A DNA stretch of 64,000 bases from Blautia obeum ATCC 29174 (lineage in GTDB: Bacteria > Bacillota > Clostridia > Lachnospirales > Lachnospiraceae). How positions within the stretch are numbered: position 1 is the stretch's first letter; the number at the start of each line of letters is the position of its first letter. The stretch covers positions 463,501 to 527,500 of the forward strand of contig NZ_CP102265.1 of NCBI RefSeq assembly GCF_025147765.1, read 5' to 3'. Position numbers and translations under genes: made by a program. The notes under the pieces are model-generated. The model had not been told where the DNA came from. It did no database searches and worked only from the letters and a program-made list of their open reading frames with translations. Of this stretch, positions 35,528 through 43,466 are shown piece by piece.

Positions 35528-36607
35528 ATGATTAGATTTATTCATCTTTCAGATGTACATCTGGGGGCAGTCCCTGACCGGGGCTGTCCGTGGAGTCATG
35601 AGAGGGAAGAAGAAATCTGGGAAACATTCCGCCGGGTCATTGTGGGTATCCGCAAGAATCCGGTGGATTTGTTGTTTATAGCCGGTGACCTTTTTCATCG
35701 TCAGCCTCTTCTCAGGGAACTGAGAGAAGTTGACGATTTGTTTGCGTCTATACCGGATACCAGAGTTTTTCTGATGGCAGGAGATCATGACTACATAAAA
35801 GAAGATTCGTTTTACAGAAATTTTGTCTGGTCACGGAATGTAACCTTTTTTGACAGGGAACAGCAGTCCTGTGTGGAGATCGCGGACAAACAGATTTTTG
35901 TATATGGGCTGAGTTATGAGCATCCGGAGATCCGTACACCATTATATGATGAATGGAAACCTCAAAATAAGCCTGGCTTTCATGTGCTGCTCGCACATGG
36001 TGGTGAAGTCGGATATTGTCCGATGGATTTTACAAGACTGGCAGCAGCAGGATTTGATTATATAGCGCTTGGGCATTCTCATAAACCACATACAGTATGT
36101 CGCGATAAGATTGTCTATGCAGGTGCACTGGAACCACAGAATCGAAATGACGTCGGAAAGCATGGATATATAGAAGGGGAATTTGACGGGGAAACCGTTA
36201 AGCTGAAATTACGCCCCTTTGCACTTCGTTCTTATCAGAACCTGGTTCTTGCGGTAGATCAGAATACCACACAGTATGCATTGGAAGATATGCTTCGGAA
36301 GGAAGTTATGAAGCGGGGCGGAAGAAATATATATCGTCTGATCATTAAGGGAAAACTTTCTCCGGATAATGTCCTCCTGCCGGAACGCCTTCACGGACTG
36401 GGAAATATTGTGGAGATCATGGATGAATCAAGACCTGCGTATCAGCTGGAAAGCCTGTATCGCCAGTACAGGGGGACACTGATCGGGGACTATATCAAAA
36501 CTTTTTTAAAGAGAGATCTGACAGTAGTGGAGAAAAAAGCACTCTACTATGGACTTCAGGCACTTTTGACTACAAAAGTCCTGACCAGTGACAGGAAAAG
36601 AATATGA
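35528..36607 (+). CDS. SbcD/YhaO-like DNA repair metallophosphoesterase
   Basis: 359 aa, calcineurin-like nuclease of the Mre11 group. All metal motifs are present: HLSDVHLGA (Asp and His), AGDLFH, MAGDHD, LLAHGGEVGY, and LGHSHKPH. Residues 260-359 form the capping domain and C-terminal helical region. It overlaps the next gene by 4 bases (ATGA), the classic pairing of nuclease and Rad50-type ATPase. RBS AAGGAG. Confidence 0.9.
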   Translation: MIRFIHLSDVHLGAVPDRGCPWSHEREEEIWETFRRVIVGIRKNPVDLLFIAGDLFHRQPLLRELREVDDLFASIPDTRVFLMAGDHDYIKEDSFYRNFVWSRNVTFFDREQQSCVEIADKQIFVYGLSYEHPEIRTPLYDEWKPQNKPGFHVLLAHGGEVGYCPMDFTRLAAAGFDYIALGHSHKPHTVCRDKIVYAGALEPQNRNDVGKHGYIEGEFDGETVKLKLRPFALRSYQNLVLAVDQNTTQYALEDMLRKEVMKRGGRNIYRLIIKGKLSPDNVLLPERLHGLGNIVEIMDESRPAYQLESLYRQYRGTLIGDYIKTFLKRDLTVVEKKALYYGLQALLTTKVLTSDRKRI

Positions 36608-38091
36608 AGATCAAGCAAATTGAAATTAAAGATTTTGGAAGTATTTACAGGCAGACGATTGCTTTTTCTCCGGACATGAATGTACTGTACACGGAGAAAG
36701 AACGAACAAGAAGAGAAATCCAGGCTTTTATAGAGAGTATGCTGTTTGGAAGGACGGATGTTCCTTATGCAGGGGTACTCTGGTTTGAGAGTGGCGGGCG
36801 CAACTACCGGCTGACACGAGATCTTCACAGAGAAGAACCTTACAGTGAACTTCTCTGTGAAGAGAGTGGAGAGCTTCTTGATGCGGACCATATCAGTGAG
36901 GAAAAAATGGCACTGGGTATCAGTGAAGCTGTATATGAGAATGCAATCTGTATTTCTCCATTGAAAGGTAATACCGGGGCAGAAATCGTACGTGAAGTGC
37001 AGAAGCAGATGACCGGCTTTCAGACAACGGGAGACTGCTCTGTGGATCTGGGTAAAACCTCCCAGAGGATCAAGATGACAAGAAAAGGTTACCAGGTGCA
37101 GGTGGAACGCCGCAAAAGGGCAGACCAGCTGGCAAAAGAAAAAATTTCCGCACAGATTAAAAGTATACGCAGAGAGATCCGTGATACTGAGGATCAGAAG
37201 AATCAGCTTGGAGAACAGGAAGATGCTCTTCGTATGAATGAAGAAAGTAACGGATATCATCTTCTTGACGAACGAATCGGGGCACTGGAAACAAGAAATC
37301 AGGCACAGATCGCGGGAATGTGTGTGACTGCATTTCTGGCGCTGGCAGGGGCGTTGCTTCTGGCGCTGGAGGCAGGAAGTACGATTCCGGCGGTACTGGT
37401 AGGAATTTCCGGTATTTTGGCGTTTATTGCAGAACTGAATTTTGAAATGCGTACAGTACGTGAACTGGAAAAACGTAAAAGAATGAAGTCCAGATGGATT
37501 ACAAGACAGAATAAGCTGGAAGGCGGCCGCAGCAGTCTGGATGAAGAATTACGTGAAAAAAATATGGAACTTTCCAATCTGACAGAAGAACTTCGTGAAA
37601 TGGAAGAGTATGCGTATCTGCCTCTGATGGAAGAAGTCGAGATTGATGCGCTGAATCTGGCAATGGATACGATCGATAAACTGTCGGAACAGATGTATTG
37701 TCAGACAGGAAACAGACTGGTGAGGACGATGTCGGAGACTCTCAGCGGAATTACCGGTGGTATCTGTCATGAACTGATGGTTGACGATGAATTTCATATC
37801 AGCGTTGATACAGGGAAAGAAGTACTGCCGATTGAAAATCTGCGTCTGATCATGGTTGAACAGATCTATCTTGCGATGAGACTGGCCGCAGGAGAACTCC
37901 TGTGTGGCGCAGAAAAGCTTCCGGTCATCTTTGATGAAATGTTCTGTGCTTTCGATCCGGAAAGGCTGAAAGCAGCTGTTTTATGGCTTACAGAGTCTTC
38001 CGGTCGTCAAGTGATCATAAGTACAAGCAAAAAACAGGAATTGGATGTGTTGCAGAAAACAGGAATTTCTGTCAATGAGATTTCTTTATGA
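36604..38091 (+). CDS. SbcC/YhaN-like protein with degenerate ATPase motifs
   Basis: 495 aa. It follows the nuclease and has the usual 'MKIKQIEIKDFGSIYRQTIAF' start, a coiled-coil, two hydrophobic segments at about 236-285 (CVTAFLALAGALLLALEAG and following) as in YhaN relatives, and a second coil. The Walker A loop (GxNExGKST in relatives) is replaced at residues 23-40 by MNVLYTEKERTRREIQAF, and the signature motif also lacks LSGGT (IENLRLIMVEQIYLAMRLA). Walker B (LPVIFDEMFCAFD) survives. It is also short for the family. Likely a non-hydrolysing relative. Confidence 0.78.
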   Translation: MKIKQIEIKDFGSIYRQTIAFSPDMNVLYTEKERTRREIQAFIESMLFGRTDVPYAGVLWFESGGRNYRLTRDLHREEPYSELLCEESGELLDADHISEEKMALGISEAVYENAICISPLKGNTGAEIVREVQKQMTGFQTTGDCSVDLGKTSQRIKMTRKGYQVQVERRKRADQLAKEKISAQIKSIRREIRDTEDQKNQLGEQEDALRMNEESNGYHLLDERIGALETRNQAQIAGMCVTAFLALAGALLLALEAGSTIPAVLVGISGILAFIAELNFEMRTVRELEKRKRMKSRWITRQNKLEGGRSSLDEELREKNMELSNLTEELREMEEYAYLPLMEEVEIDALNLAMDTIDKLSEQMYCQTGNRLVRTMSETLSGITGGICHELMVDDEFHISVDTGKEVLPIENLRLIMVEQIYLAMRLAAGELLCGAEKLPVIFDEMFCAFDPERLKAAVLWLTESSGRQVIISTSKKQELDVLQKTGISVNEISL

Positions 38092-38106
38092 TTGGGAAGA
38101 GAATAA

Positions 38107-38136
38107 AAAACACCCTGCATTTCCGCAGGGTGTTTT
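38107..38136. terminator. Bidirectional terminator between SbcC-like gene and prs
   Basis: Stem AACACCCTGC / GCAGGGTGTT with flanking A and T tracts. Confidence 0.85.
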
Positions 38137-38164
38137 GCATTGTGCTGTGAAGAAGTGACAGGAT

Positions 38165-39349
38165 TTATTTGTCATACTGAGCCATGTAATTATTGACGCA
38201 TTTTTTGATTCTGTCTGCAGGGTTGAGCAGATGGCTGACAGACATATCATGATTCAGTGTATCAATGATCAGAGCGATATATTTACTCAGATCGCAGCTG
38301 ATATAGTAGTCTCTTGCGAGAAGCTCCGGATCCTGATAAACAAGGTTTGTAGTAAGCAGTTTATCAAAGGTTCCTTTTGCGTATGCGGCGTCGAATTTTT
38401 CCATTCCCTCTGTGAAGAGTCCGAAAGTTGTGCAGATAAAGATCTTACCGGCACCACGTTTTTTCAGAAGAGATGCAATCTCCAGAATGCTGCTTCCTGA
38501 GGAAATCATATCATCGATCAGGATAACATCTTTGCCTTCAAGTTTTGGGCCGAGGAATTCATAGGCTGCGATTGGGTGACGGCCTTTAACTACTTTGGTG
38601 TAGTCGAGACGTCTGTAGTACATACCCATATCTACACCGAGAACGTTTGCAAGGTAGATCGCTCTGCGCATGCTTCCTTCGTCCGGGCTGATGATCATGA
38701 AGTGATCATTGTCAATATGAAGACCTTCTACATTATTGAGGAGAGCCTTGATGAACTGATAGGACGGCTGGATAGTTTCAAAACCATGCAGTGGAGTTGC
38801 GTTCTGTACACGTGAATCATGAGCATCGAATGTAATGATATTTTCTACGCCCATTTTTGTCAGTTCCTGGAGTGCGGACGCACAGTCAAGGGATTCACGT
38901 CCGATACGTTTGCTCTGGCGGCTCTCATAGAGATATGGCATGATGACATTGACTCTGCGGGCTTTGCCGCCGACTGCAGCAATGGCACGTTTCAGATCCT
39001 GAAAATGATCATCAGGTGACATCATGTTGGTGTATCCGCTGATCGTGTAGTTGATACTGTGGTTGCAGACATCAACCATAACATAAATATCGTCACCACG
39101 TACGGATTCACTGATCTCGCCTTTTCCTTCACCGGAACCGAAACGAGGGGTTTTGACATTGATGATATAGGAATCACGCTGATATCCTTCAAAAGCGCAG
39201 GTGCCTAATTCAGGGTTCTCACGCTCTTTTCTCCATTTTACAAGCCATTCATTTACTTTTTCGCCAAGGGGGCGGCAGCTATCGAGGGGAATAAGCCCCA
39301 GCCTTCCTACAGGAAGTGTTGTCAGTTCCTTGTTGTTTAACTGTGCCAT
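38165..39349 (-). CDS. prs: Ribose-phosphate pyrophosphokinase, long clostridial form
   Basis: 394 aa, makes PRPP from ribose-5-phosphate and ATP. 'NVIMPYLYESRQSKRIGRESL' corresponds to the flexible loop, and the PRPP loop is 'VILIDDMISSGSSILEIASLL'. The usual enzyme has about 310-320 residues and DDxxxTGGT. This one has an N-terminal extension and Ser-Ser-Gly-Ser-Ser in the loop, which defines a separate clade in Clostridia as far as I recall. It starts 3 bases after the DnaI-like stop; RBS AGGAGG. Confidence 0.85.
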   Translation of the reverse strand: MAQLNNKELTTLPVGRLGLIPLDSCRPLGEKVNEWLVKWRKERENPELGTCAFEGYQRDSYIINVKTPRFGSGEGKGEISESVRGDDIYVMVDVCNHSINYTISGYTNMMSPDDHFQDLKRAIAAVGGKARRVNVIMPYLYESRQSKRIGRESLDCASALQELTKMGVENIITFDAHDSRVQNATPLHGFETIQPSYQFIKALLNNVEGLHIDNDHFMIISPDEGSMRRAIYLANVLGVDMGMYYRRLDYTKVVKGRHPIAAYEFLGPKLEGKDVILIDDMISSGSSILEIASLLKKRGAGKIFICTTFGLFTEGMEKFDAAYAKGTFDKLLTTNLVYQDPELLARDYYISCDLSKYIALIIDTLNHDMSVSHLLNPADRIKKCVNNYMAQYDK

Positions 39350-39352
39350 CGT

Positions 39353-40342
39353 TTATTTTCCTCCTAAAAATATTTTCTGTATTCGGATGTCTTTGCCGAT
39401 AAGCTTCAGCATCTGGTAATTACTTGCTATCCGGGAAAAAGTTCTCTCGGAATAGGTGGCTGAAAAATCTTCAAGTTTCAGATTTGTAGATATGATCGTG
39501 GATTTACGACGGGAAATACGTTCGTTAATACACAAAAATAACTGCGAGGAGACAAAACTGTTGGTAAGCTCTGTCCCAAGATCATCTATGATCAGAAGAT
39601 CACAGTCAAGGATAAAATCATCACCCGGGTCTGTTTCGGATTTTCTGGAAAAAGCTGTCTGAGCCAGACGGTCAAACAGATCAAATGCAGAAAAATACAG
39701 AACACAGTGTGCGGTTTTGAGAAGCTCGCTGGCAATACAGTGAGAGAGAAAGGTCTTGCCTACTCCGGTGCTACCGTACAGAAATAGGTTCTGTGCGCGC
39801 TTGTCAAAATCATCTACAAAGTTCCGGGCAGTATTATAAGCCCGTTTTGCTGTTTCGCGGGCTGTTAATCCGGTTGCTTCGTTCTTCATTGTATCAGAAT
39901 ACCAGTCAAAAGAAAAGTGTTCAAAGTTCTCTTTTTTGAGAATCTCTTTAAGATTTGACTGTGTGTACAGTAATTCGACCTCGGATTTTTTGAAACAGGA
40001 ACATTTTTGTCCGTCAACATAGCCAGTATCCTGACAGAGTGGACAGAAATAATGAGGTTCCAGATAATCATCAGAAAATCCGTTGCTGCGAAGAAGTGTA
40101 CGGCGTTCCTGAGCCAGAGCGGCCACGTCTTTTTTGAGATCTTCTACAGTATCGGATTCACCCTGCAGAAGAGAACGGGCTTTTCTGGCACTCAAGGCTG
40201 CAACCTCCTGATCAATCTCCAGCAGGCGTGGAACACGGATAAATGCTTCTTTGCGGCGTTCTTCCAGATCATGCTGCACCTGGGACTGACGCCGGCTGTA
40301 TTCTCTCATAATAATATCATACTGAAAATTCTGTAAAGCCAC
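39353..40342 (-). CDS. DnaI/DnaC-like helicase loader ATPase
   Basis: 329 aa from GTG 40342, which has AAAGGAG 7-8 bases upstream; a longer reading from 40381 would start within a dispersed repeat. The AAA+ core has Walker A LYGSTGVGKTFLSHCIA, Walker B LLIIDDLGTE and sensor 'TIISTNLKLEDF'. The N-terminal zinc-binding Cys cluster (YFCPLCQDTGYVDGQKCSCFK) is typical of DnaI-type loaders. It lies directly downstream of a DnaD-domain gene, so the pair probably loads replicative helicase. Confidence 0.88.
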   Translation of the reverse strand: MALQNFQYDIIMREYSRRQSQVQHDLEERRKEAFIRVPRLLEIDQEVAALSARKARSLLQGESDTVEDLKKDVAALAQERRTLLRSNGFSDDYLEPHYFCPLCQDTGYVDGQKCSCFKKSEVELLYTQSNLKEILKKENFEHFSFDWYSDTMKNEATGLTARETAKRAYNTARNFVDDFDKRAQNLFLYGSTGVGKTFLSHCIASELLKTAHCVLYFSAFDLFDRLAQTAFSRKSETDPGDDFILDCDLLIIDDLGTELTNSFVSSQLFLCINERISRRKSTIISTNLKLEDFSATYSERTFSRIASNYQMLKLIGKDIRIQKIFLGGK

Positions 40343-40360
40343 GGTACTCTCCTTTACTGG

Positions 40361-40387
40361 GTTACTGTTCACTTCGTTCACGGTAAC
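40361..40387 (+). repeat. Dispersed 27-nt palindromic repeat, copy 2
   Basis: Same as copy 3 with two base changes (C to T and A to G). It fills the gap between the dnaD and dnaI-like genes. Confidence 0.8.
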
Positions 40388-40388
40388 T

Positions 40389-41441
40389 TTACTGGTTCAA
40401 TAGATGCTTCTCATATTCGTCGAAGTTGTATTCTCGCTGCTGGAAGTTATTGAAACGGTTATTGGAAGGCTGTGCAGGTTTGGAGGATGCTGCTTTCCGG
40501 TCCTGACGGCGTTTCTTGTGTTCGGTATCCAGAGTATGGATGTCATCGATCGTATGTACATCTTTCTTTTTCCAGCCTTCCAGAATCTTGTCTGTATACT
40601 GGAAGCTGGCCTGACCTGTCTGAAGGACAGTACGGTTGCAGGCTTCCTGGATGACCTCCATGGAAAAGCCATAGGTTCGAAGCCAGGTGTCCATCAGTGT
40701 GATCTCTGTCTCTACGGGATTGCGGTTGGTGATTCCGAGAGCCTTGAGAATAGAAAAATAGTCTTTATTATATCGGGAGCCGGACTGCTTGGCTTCTTCC
40801 ACAGAGGTAATTCCCTCCTCAGCCCAGGCAAGAGCCACCTTCTCGATGTAGCGGATGCTCTTGTGATTGTGGCCCACGCAATATTCAATCAGATATTCGA
40901 TCAGGTCAGCAGACATGCCAAGGCCATCATAGAAGAAAAGCATCTTTTGAATTTCTGTAGGTGAAAGTGTTTTGCCAAGATATTGTTCGGCTACATAAAG
41001 AAGCTGGATGATATCTTCGTTTTGTTTCAGTTCATTTACACGGTCCGGAGTAAGTGCTTCTGTACGGACAACAGGCTGGTCCTTCGGCTGTTCGGAAGTA
41101 ACGGAAATCTCATCCTGCACGGCATCCGTCGGACTGGAAGGAGCTACAGGAGTGAGAAGAGAAATTCCGCAAAGCTTATTATTGTCTGTGAAATCAAGAG
41201 TAAGAAGCTGCTGTTTGGCCCAGTATTTCAGTGCACGGAGAATATCTCTCTCGGTGCAGAGAAGACGGTCTGCCATCTGCTCCAGACTGAAAGAAACCGG
41301 AGCACTGGAAAGTGCACGCAAAAGGTAGATATATACTTTTACAAACTCTCCATTAGCTTCCGGCATATAATTATCAATAAATGTGTTCGATAAGATCGTA
41401 ACCTCCGGGAGGGAGGCATTATGTAATGTGATCATTGCCAT
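40389..41441 (-). CDS. DnaD-domain replication initiation protein
   Basis: 350 aa. Residues 1-90 are a winged-helix DnaD N-terminal domain (FVKVYIYLLRALSSAPVSFSLEQMADRL). The DnaB_2/DnaD C-terminal domain appears in the middle: 'YLGKTLSPTEIQKMLFFYDGLGMSADLIEYLIEYCV' and 'RYIEKVALAWAEEGI' (YxxxIxxxW motif), then again from about 230. Tail is Asn/Arg-rich. It is the promoter-proximal gene of dnaD - dnaI-like - prs. Start ATG 41441 or 41435, RBS weak. Confidence 0.85.
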   Translation of the reverse strand: MAMITLHNASLPEVTILSNTFIDNYMPEANGEFVKVYIYLLRALSSAPVSFSLEQMADRLLCTERDILRALKYWAKQQLLTLDFTDNNKLCGISLLTPVAPSSPTDAVQDEISVTSEQPKDQPVVRTEALTPDRVNELKQNEDIIQLLYVAEQYLGKTLSPTEIQKMLFFYDGLGMSADLIEYLIEYCVGHNHKSIRYIEKVALAWAEEGITSVEEAKQSGSRYNKDYFSILKALGITNRNPVETEITLMDTWLRTYGFSMEVIQEACNRTVLQTGQASFQYTDKILEGWKKKDVHTIDDIHTLDTEHKKRRQDRKAASSKPAQPSNNRFNNFQQREYNFDEYEKHLLNQ

Positions 41442-41480
41442 GAAATATCGCTCACTTTCCGATGCTGTTCATTTCATCAG

Positions 41481-41501
41481 GATATTACCTGTGAACAGTT
41501 A
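41481..41501. repeat. Partial copy of dispersed element
   Basis: GATATTA-x-CTGTGAACAGTTA, the same as the right end of the element in the pfkA leader (53903-53923) except one base. Confidence 0.65.
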
Positions 41502-41541
41502 TGACTTTTCCGCAATAATGCGGCTGTTTTGGAACACTTGG

Positions 41542-41550
41542 ATTATAGCA
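41542..41550 (-). promoter_or_regulatory. Extended -10 promoter of dnaD operon
   Basis: TGCTATAAT on the minus strand; a weak TTCTCA lies 17 bases further upstream. Confidence 0.55.
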
Positions 41551-41591
41551 CAACATTTTTCAAATGAGAATAGGCGATTTTTCTACAGAGG

Positions 41592-41801
41592 ATTTCCACA
41601 AATGAATGTGGATAATGTGGATAATGTGGAAAGTACATGGAGGATAAAATTATGTGCAACCGCGAAAAATGGCGAAATTTCGTATATTATCGCAAAAAAT
41701 ATGAAAAATCGACAAAATATTATGTGAACCAGTTTTGCATAAAAAATCCACATGCCATACGCATATAAAAATGTGTATAAACATGTGGATAATGTGGATA
41801 A
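41592..41801. promoter_or_regulatory. DnaA-box cluster
   Basis: Five sites fit the strict DnaA box TTATNCACA in the same orientation (seen as TGTGNATAA on the plus strand): 41607-41615, 41616-41624, 41772-41780, 41784-41792 and 41793-41801. Two pairs are in direct tandem. Near-matches lie at 41592-41599 and 41625. The cluster lies 45-250 bases upstream of the dnaD -10 element and abuts the end of murC. Confidence 0.75.
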
Positions 41802-41802
41802 C

Positions 41803-43182
41803 TTATTTGCCAAGGAGCTGTTCACCAATATTTACAACGTCTCCGGCGCCCATAGTTATCAACAGGTCGCCCTGTGTACAATTTTCTAATAAAAAGTTTT
41901 CAATCTCGTCGAAGGTCGGGAAGTATTCACATGGAGTACCGAGTTCGACGATTTTTTCCTGCAGATTTCTGGAAGAAATGCCAAGATTATCCGTTTCACG
42001 TGCAGCATAGATATCAGCCAGTACGACGTGATCTGCAAGGGTAAGAGCTTTGGCAAATTCCGGAAGAAGGGCTTTGGTACGTGTATAAGTATGAGGCTGG
42101 AATACACACCAGATCTTCTTATGTGGATAATTTTTGGCTGCGTGAAGGGTGGCTTCAATCTCTGTCGGATGATGCGCATAATCATCAATGATCGTTACAT
42201 CGCCAATTTTGCCTTTATACTGGAATCTGCGGTCTGTACCGCCGAAATCTTTCAGACCATCAAAGATCACTTCTGTAGACAGGTCAAGAAGCTGTCCTGC
42301 AGCGATAGATGCCAGAGCATTGGATACATTGTGAATGCCAGGCACTTTCAGAGAACATGTGCCCAGGTCTTCTCCGTTGTGAAGAACATGGAAGGTTGCA
42401 TGGCCAAGTTCGTCATAAGTAATGTCTGTGGCTGTGTATTCAGCATCGTGTTCCAGACCGTAGGTGATCACTTTACATGGAAGATTTTCTGTGATCATTT
42501 CGTATTTTGGTGTATCTGCATTAATGATGAGTGCACCTTCTGCCGGGAGAAGTTCTGCAAATGTGCGGAAGGAATGACGGATATCATCAATATCTTTGAA
42601 GAAATCAAGATGATCCGCATCAATATTCAGAATGATCCCGATGGTTGGGAAAAAGCTCAGGAAGCTGTTGGTATATTCGCATGCTTCTGTCAGGAAGGTT
42701 TCAGACTGTCCAACACGGATATTACCGCCGATTGCAGGCAGGATACCGCCTACACTGATGGTCGGGTCACATTCACCTTTGAGAAGAATGTGAGAAAGCA
42801 TGGATGTGGTCGTGGTTTTGCCATGTGTTCCGGCAACTGCGATGGAAGTATCATAGTTGCGCATGATCTGACCAAGAAGCTGCGCTCTGGTCAGCATCGG
42901 AATGCCTTTTTCTTTTGCACATGCAAATTCCGGGTTATCCGGGTGAATAGCTGCTGTATAGACAACCACCTGAACAGAATCGGAAATATTGGAGGCGCGT
43001 TGACCATAGTAAATTTTCGCACCTTTGCTTTCCAGAAGACTGGTCAGAGGGCTTTTTTTGGAATCAGAACCGGAAATTGTAAAACCTTCTTCAAGAAGAA
43101 TTTCAGCCAGTCCACTCATACTGATGCCGCCGATACCAATGAAATGGATGGAGAGCGGTTTATGAAAGTCTATCTGATACAT
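41803..43182 (-). CDS. murC: UDP-N-acetylmuramate-L-alanine ligase
   Basis: 459 aa, cytoplasmic peptidoglycan precursor ligase. Domain order is the N-terminal Rossmann fold (IHFIGIGGISMSGLAEIL), the ATP loop GTHGKTTTTSML, 'NIDADHLDFF', and the C-terminal domain with 'DDYAHHPTEIEATL'. All key residues are intact. It is a single gene with its own promoter, away from a dcw cluster like murG. Its 3' end touches the DnaA-box cluster. RBS AAGGAG. Confidence 0.95.
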   Translation of the reverse strand: MYQIDFHKPLSIHFIGIGGISMSGLAEILLEEGFTISGSDSKKSPLTSLLESKGAKIYYGQRASNISDSVQVVVYTAAIHPDNPEFACAKEKGIPMLTRAQLLGQIMRNYDTSIAVAGTHGKTTTTSMLSHILLKGECDPTISVGGILPAIGGNIRVGQSETFLTEACEYTNSFLSFFPTIGIILNIDADHLDFFKDIDDIRHSFRTFAELLPAEGALIINADTPKYEMITENLPCKVITYGLEHDAEYTATDITYDELGHATFHVLHNGEDLGTCSLKVPGIHNVSNALASIAAGQLLDLSTEVIFDGLKDFGGTDRRFQYKGKIGDVTIIDDYAHHPTEIEATLHAAKNYPHKKIWCVFQPHTYTRTKALLPEFAKALTLADHVVLADIYAARETDNLGISSRNLQEKIVELGTPCEYFPTFDEIENFLLENCTQGDLLITMGAGDVVNIGEQLLGK

Positions 43183-43213
43183 AATAAAAATCTCCTTATC
43201 TTTAATGCTTTTT

Positions 43214-43242
43214 ATTATACCTCTGTCAGATAAAAATGAAAA
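43214..43242 (-). promoter_or_regulatory. murC promoter
   Basis: TTTTCA (43237-43242), 17-base spacer and TATAAT (43214-43219) on the minus strand. Confidence 0.6.
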
Positions 43243-43404
43243 GTGTTACTTTTTATGAGAACAATGTGCAAATATACCAATATAATAGAAGAATAATTGT
43301 GCAAAACATACATAAAAAGTACTGTATTGTTTTTCTGAAGTAAAAAAAACGTGTGCAAAAAATATAAAAAACAGAAGAAAAAATCAAAAAAATTGTAAAT
43401 TATG

Positions 43405-43433
43405 TTCACGGATGCAAAAAAGTATGATATAAT
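43405..43433 (+). promoter_or_regulatory. glgC promoter
   Basis: TTCACG (43405-43410), 17-base spacer and TATAAT (43428-43433). Confidence 0.6.
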
Positions 43434-43466
43434 GGAAAATCATAACATACAAGAGGTGATTGCGAG

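Larger units (their letters stand above)
41442..41802. other. Intergenic region between dnaD and murC
   Basis: 361 bases. It contains, from the dnaD side, the right-end-like fragment of the nested palindromic element (41481-41501), a CCGCA/TGCGG hairpin (41509-41522), the dnaD promoter, a DnaA-box cluster, and AT-rich DNA. The AT-rich stretch 41641-41760 has no gene. Confidence 0.6.

Noticed and set aside
41442..41802. Main chromosomal origin (oriC)
   Set aside because: DnaA boxes and AT-rich DNA are present, but dnaA, dnaN, recF, gyrB and rpmH are missing and the neighbours are murC and dnaD. A regulatory or titration role fits better; only GC skew over the whole genome could decide.
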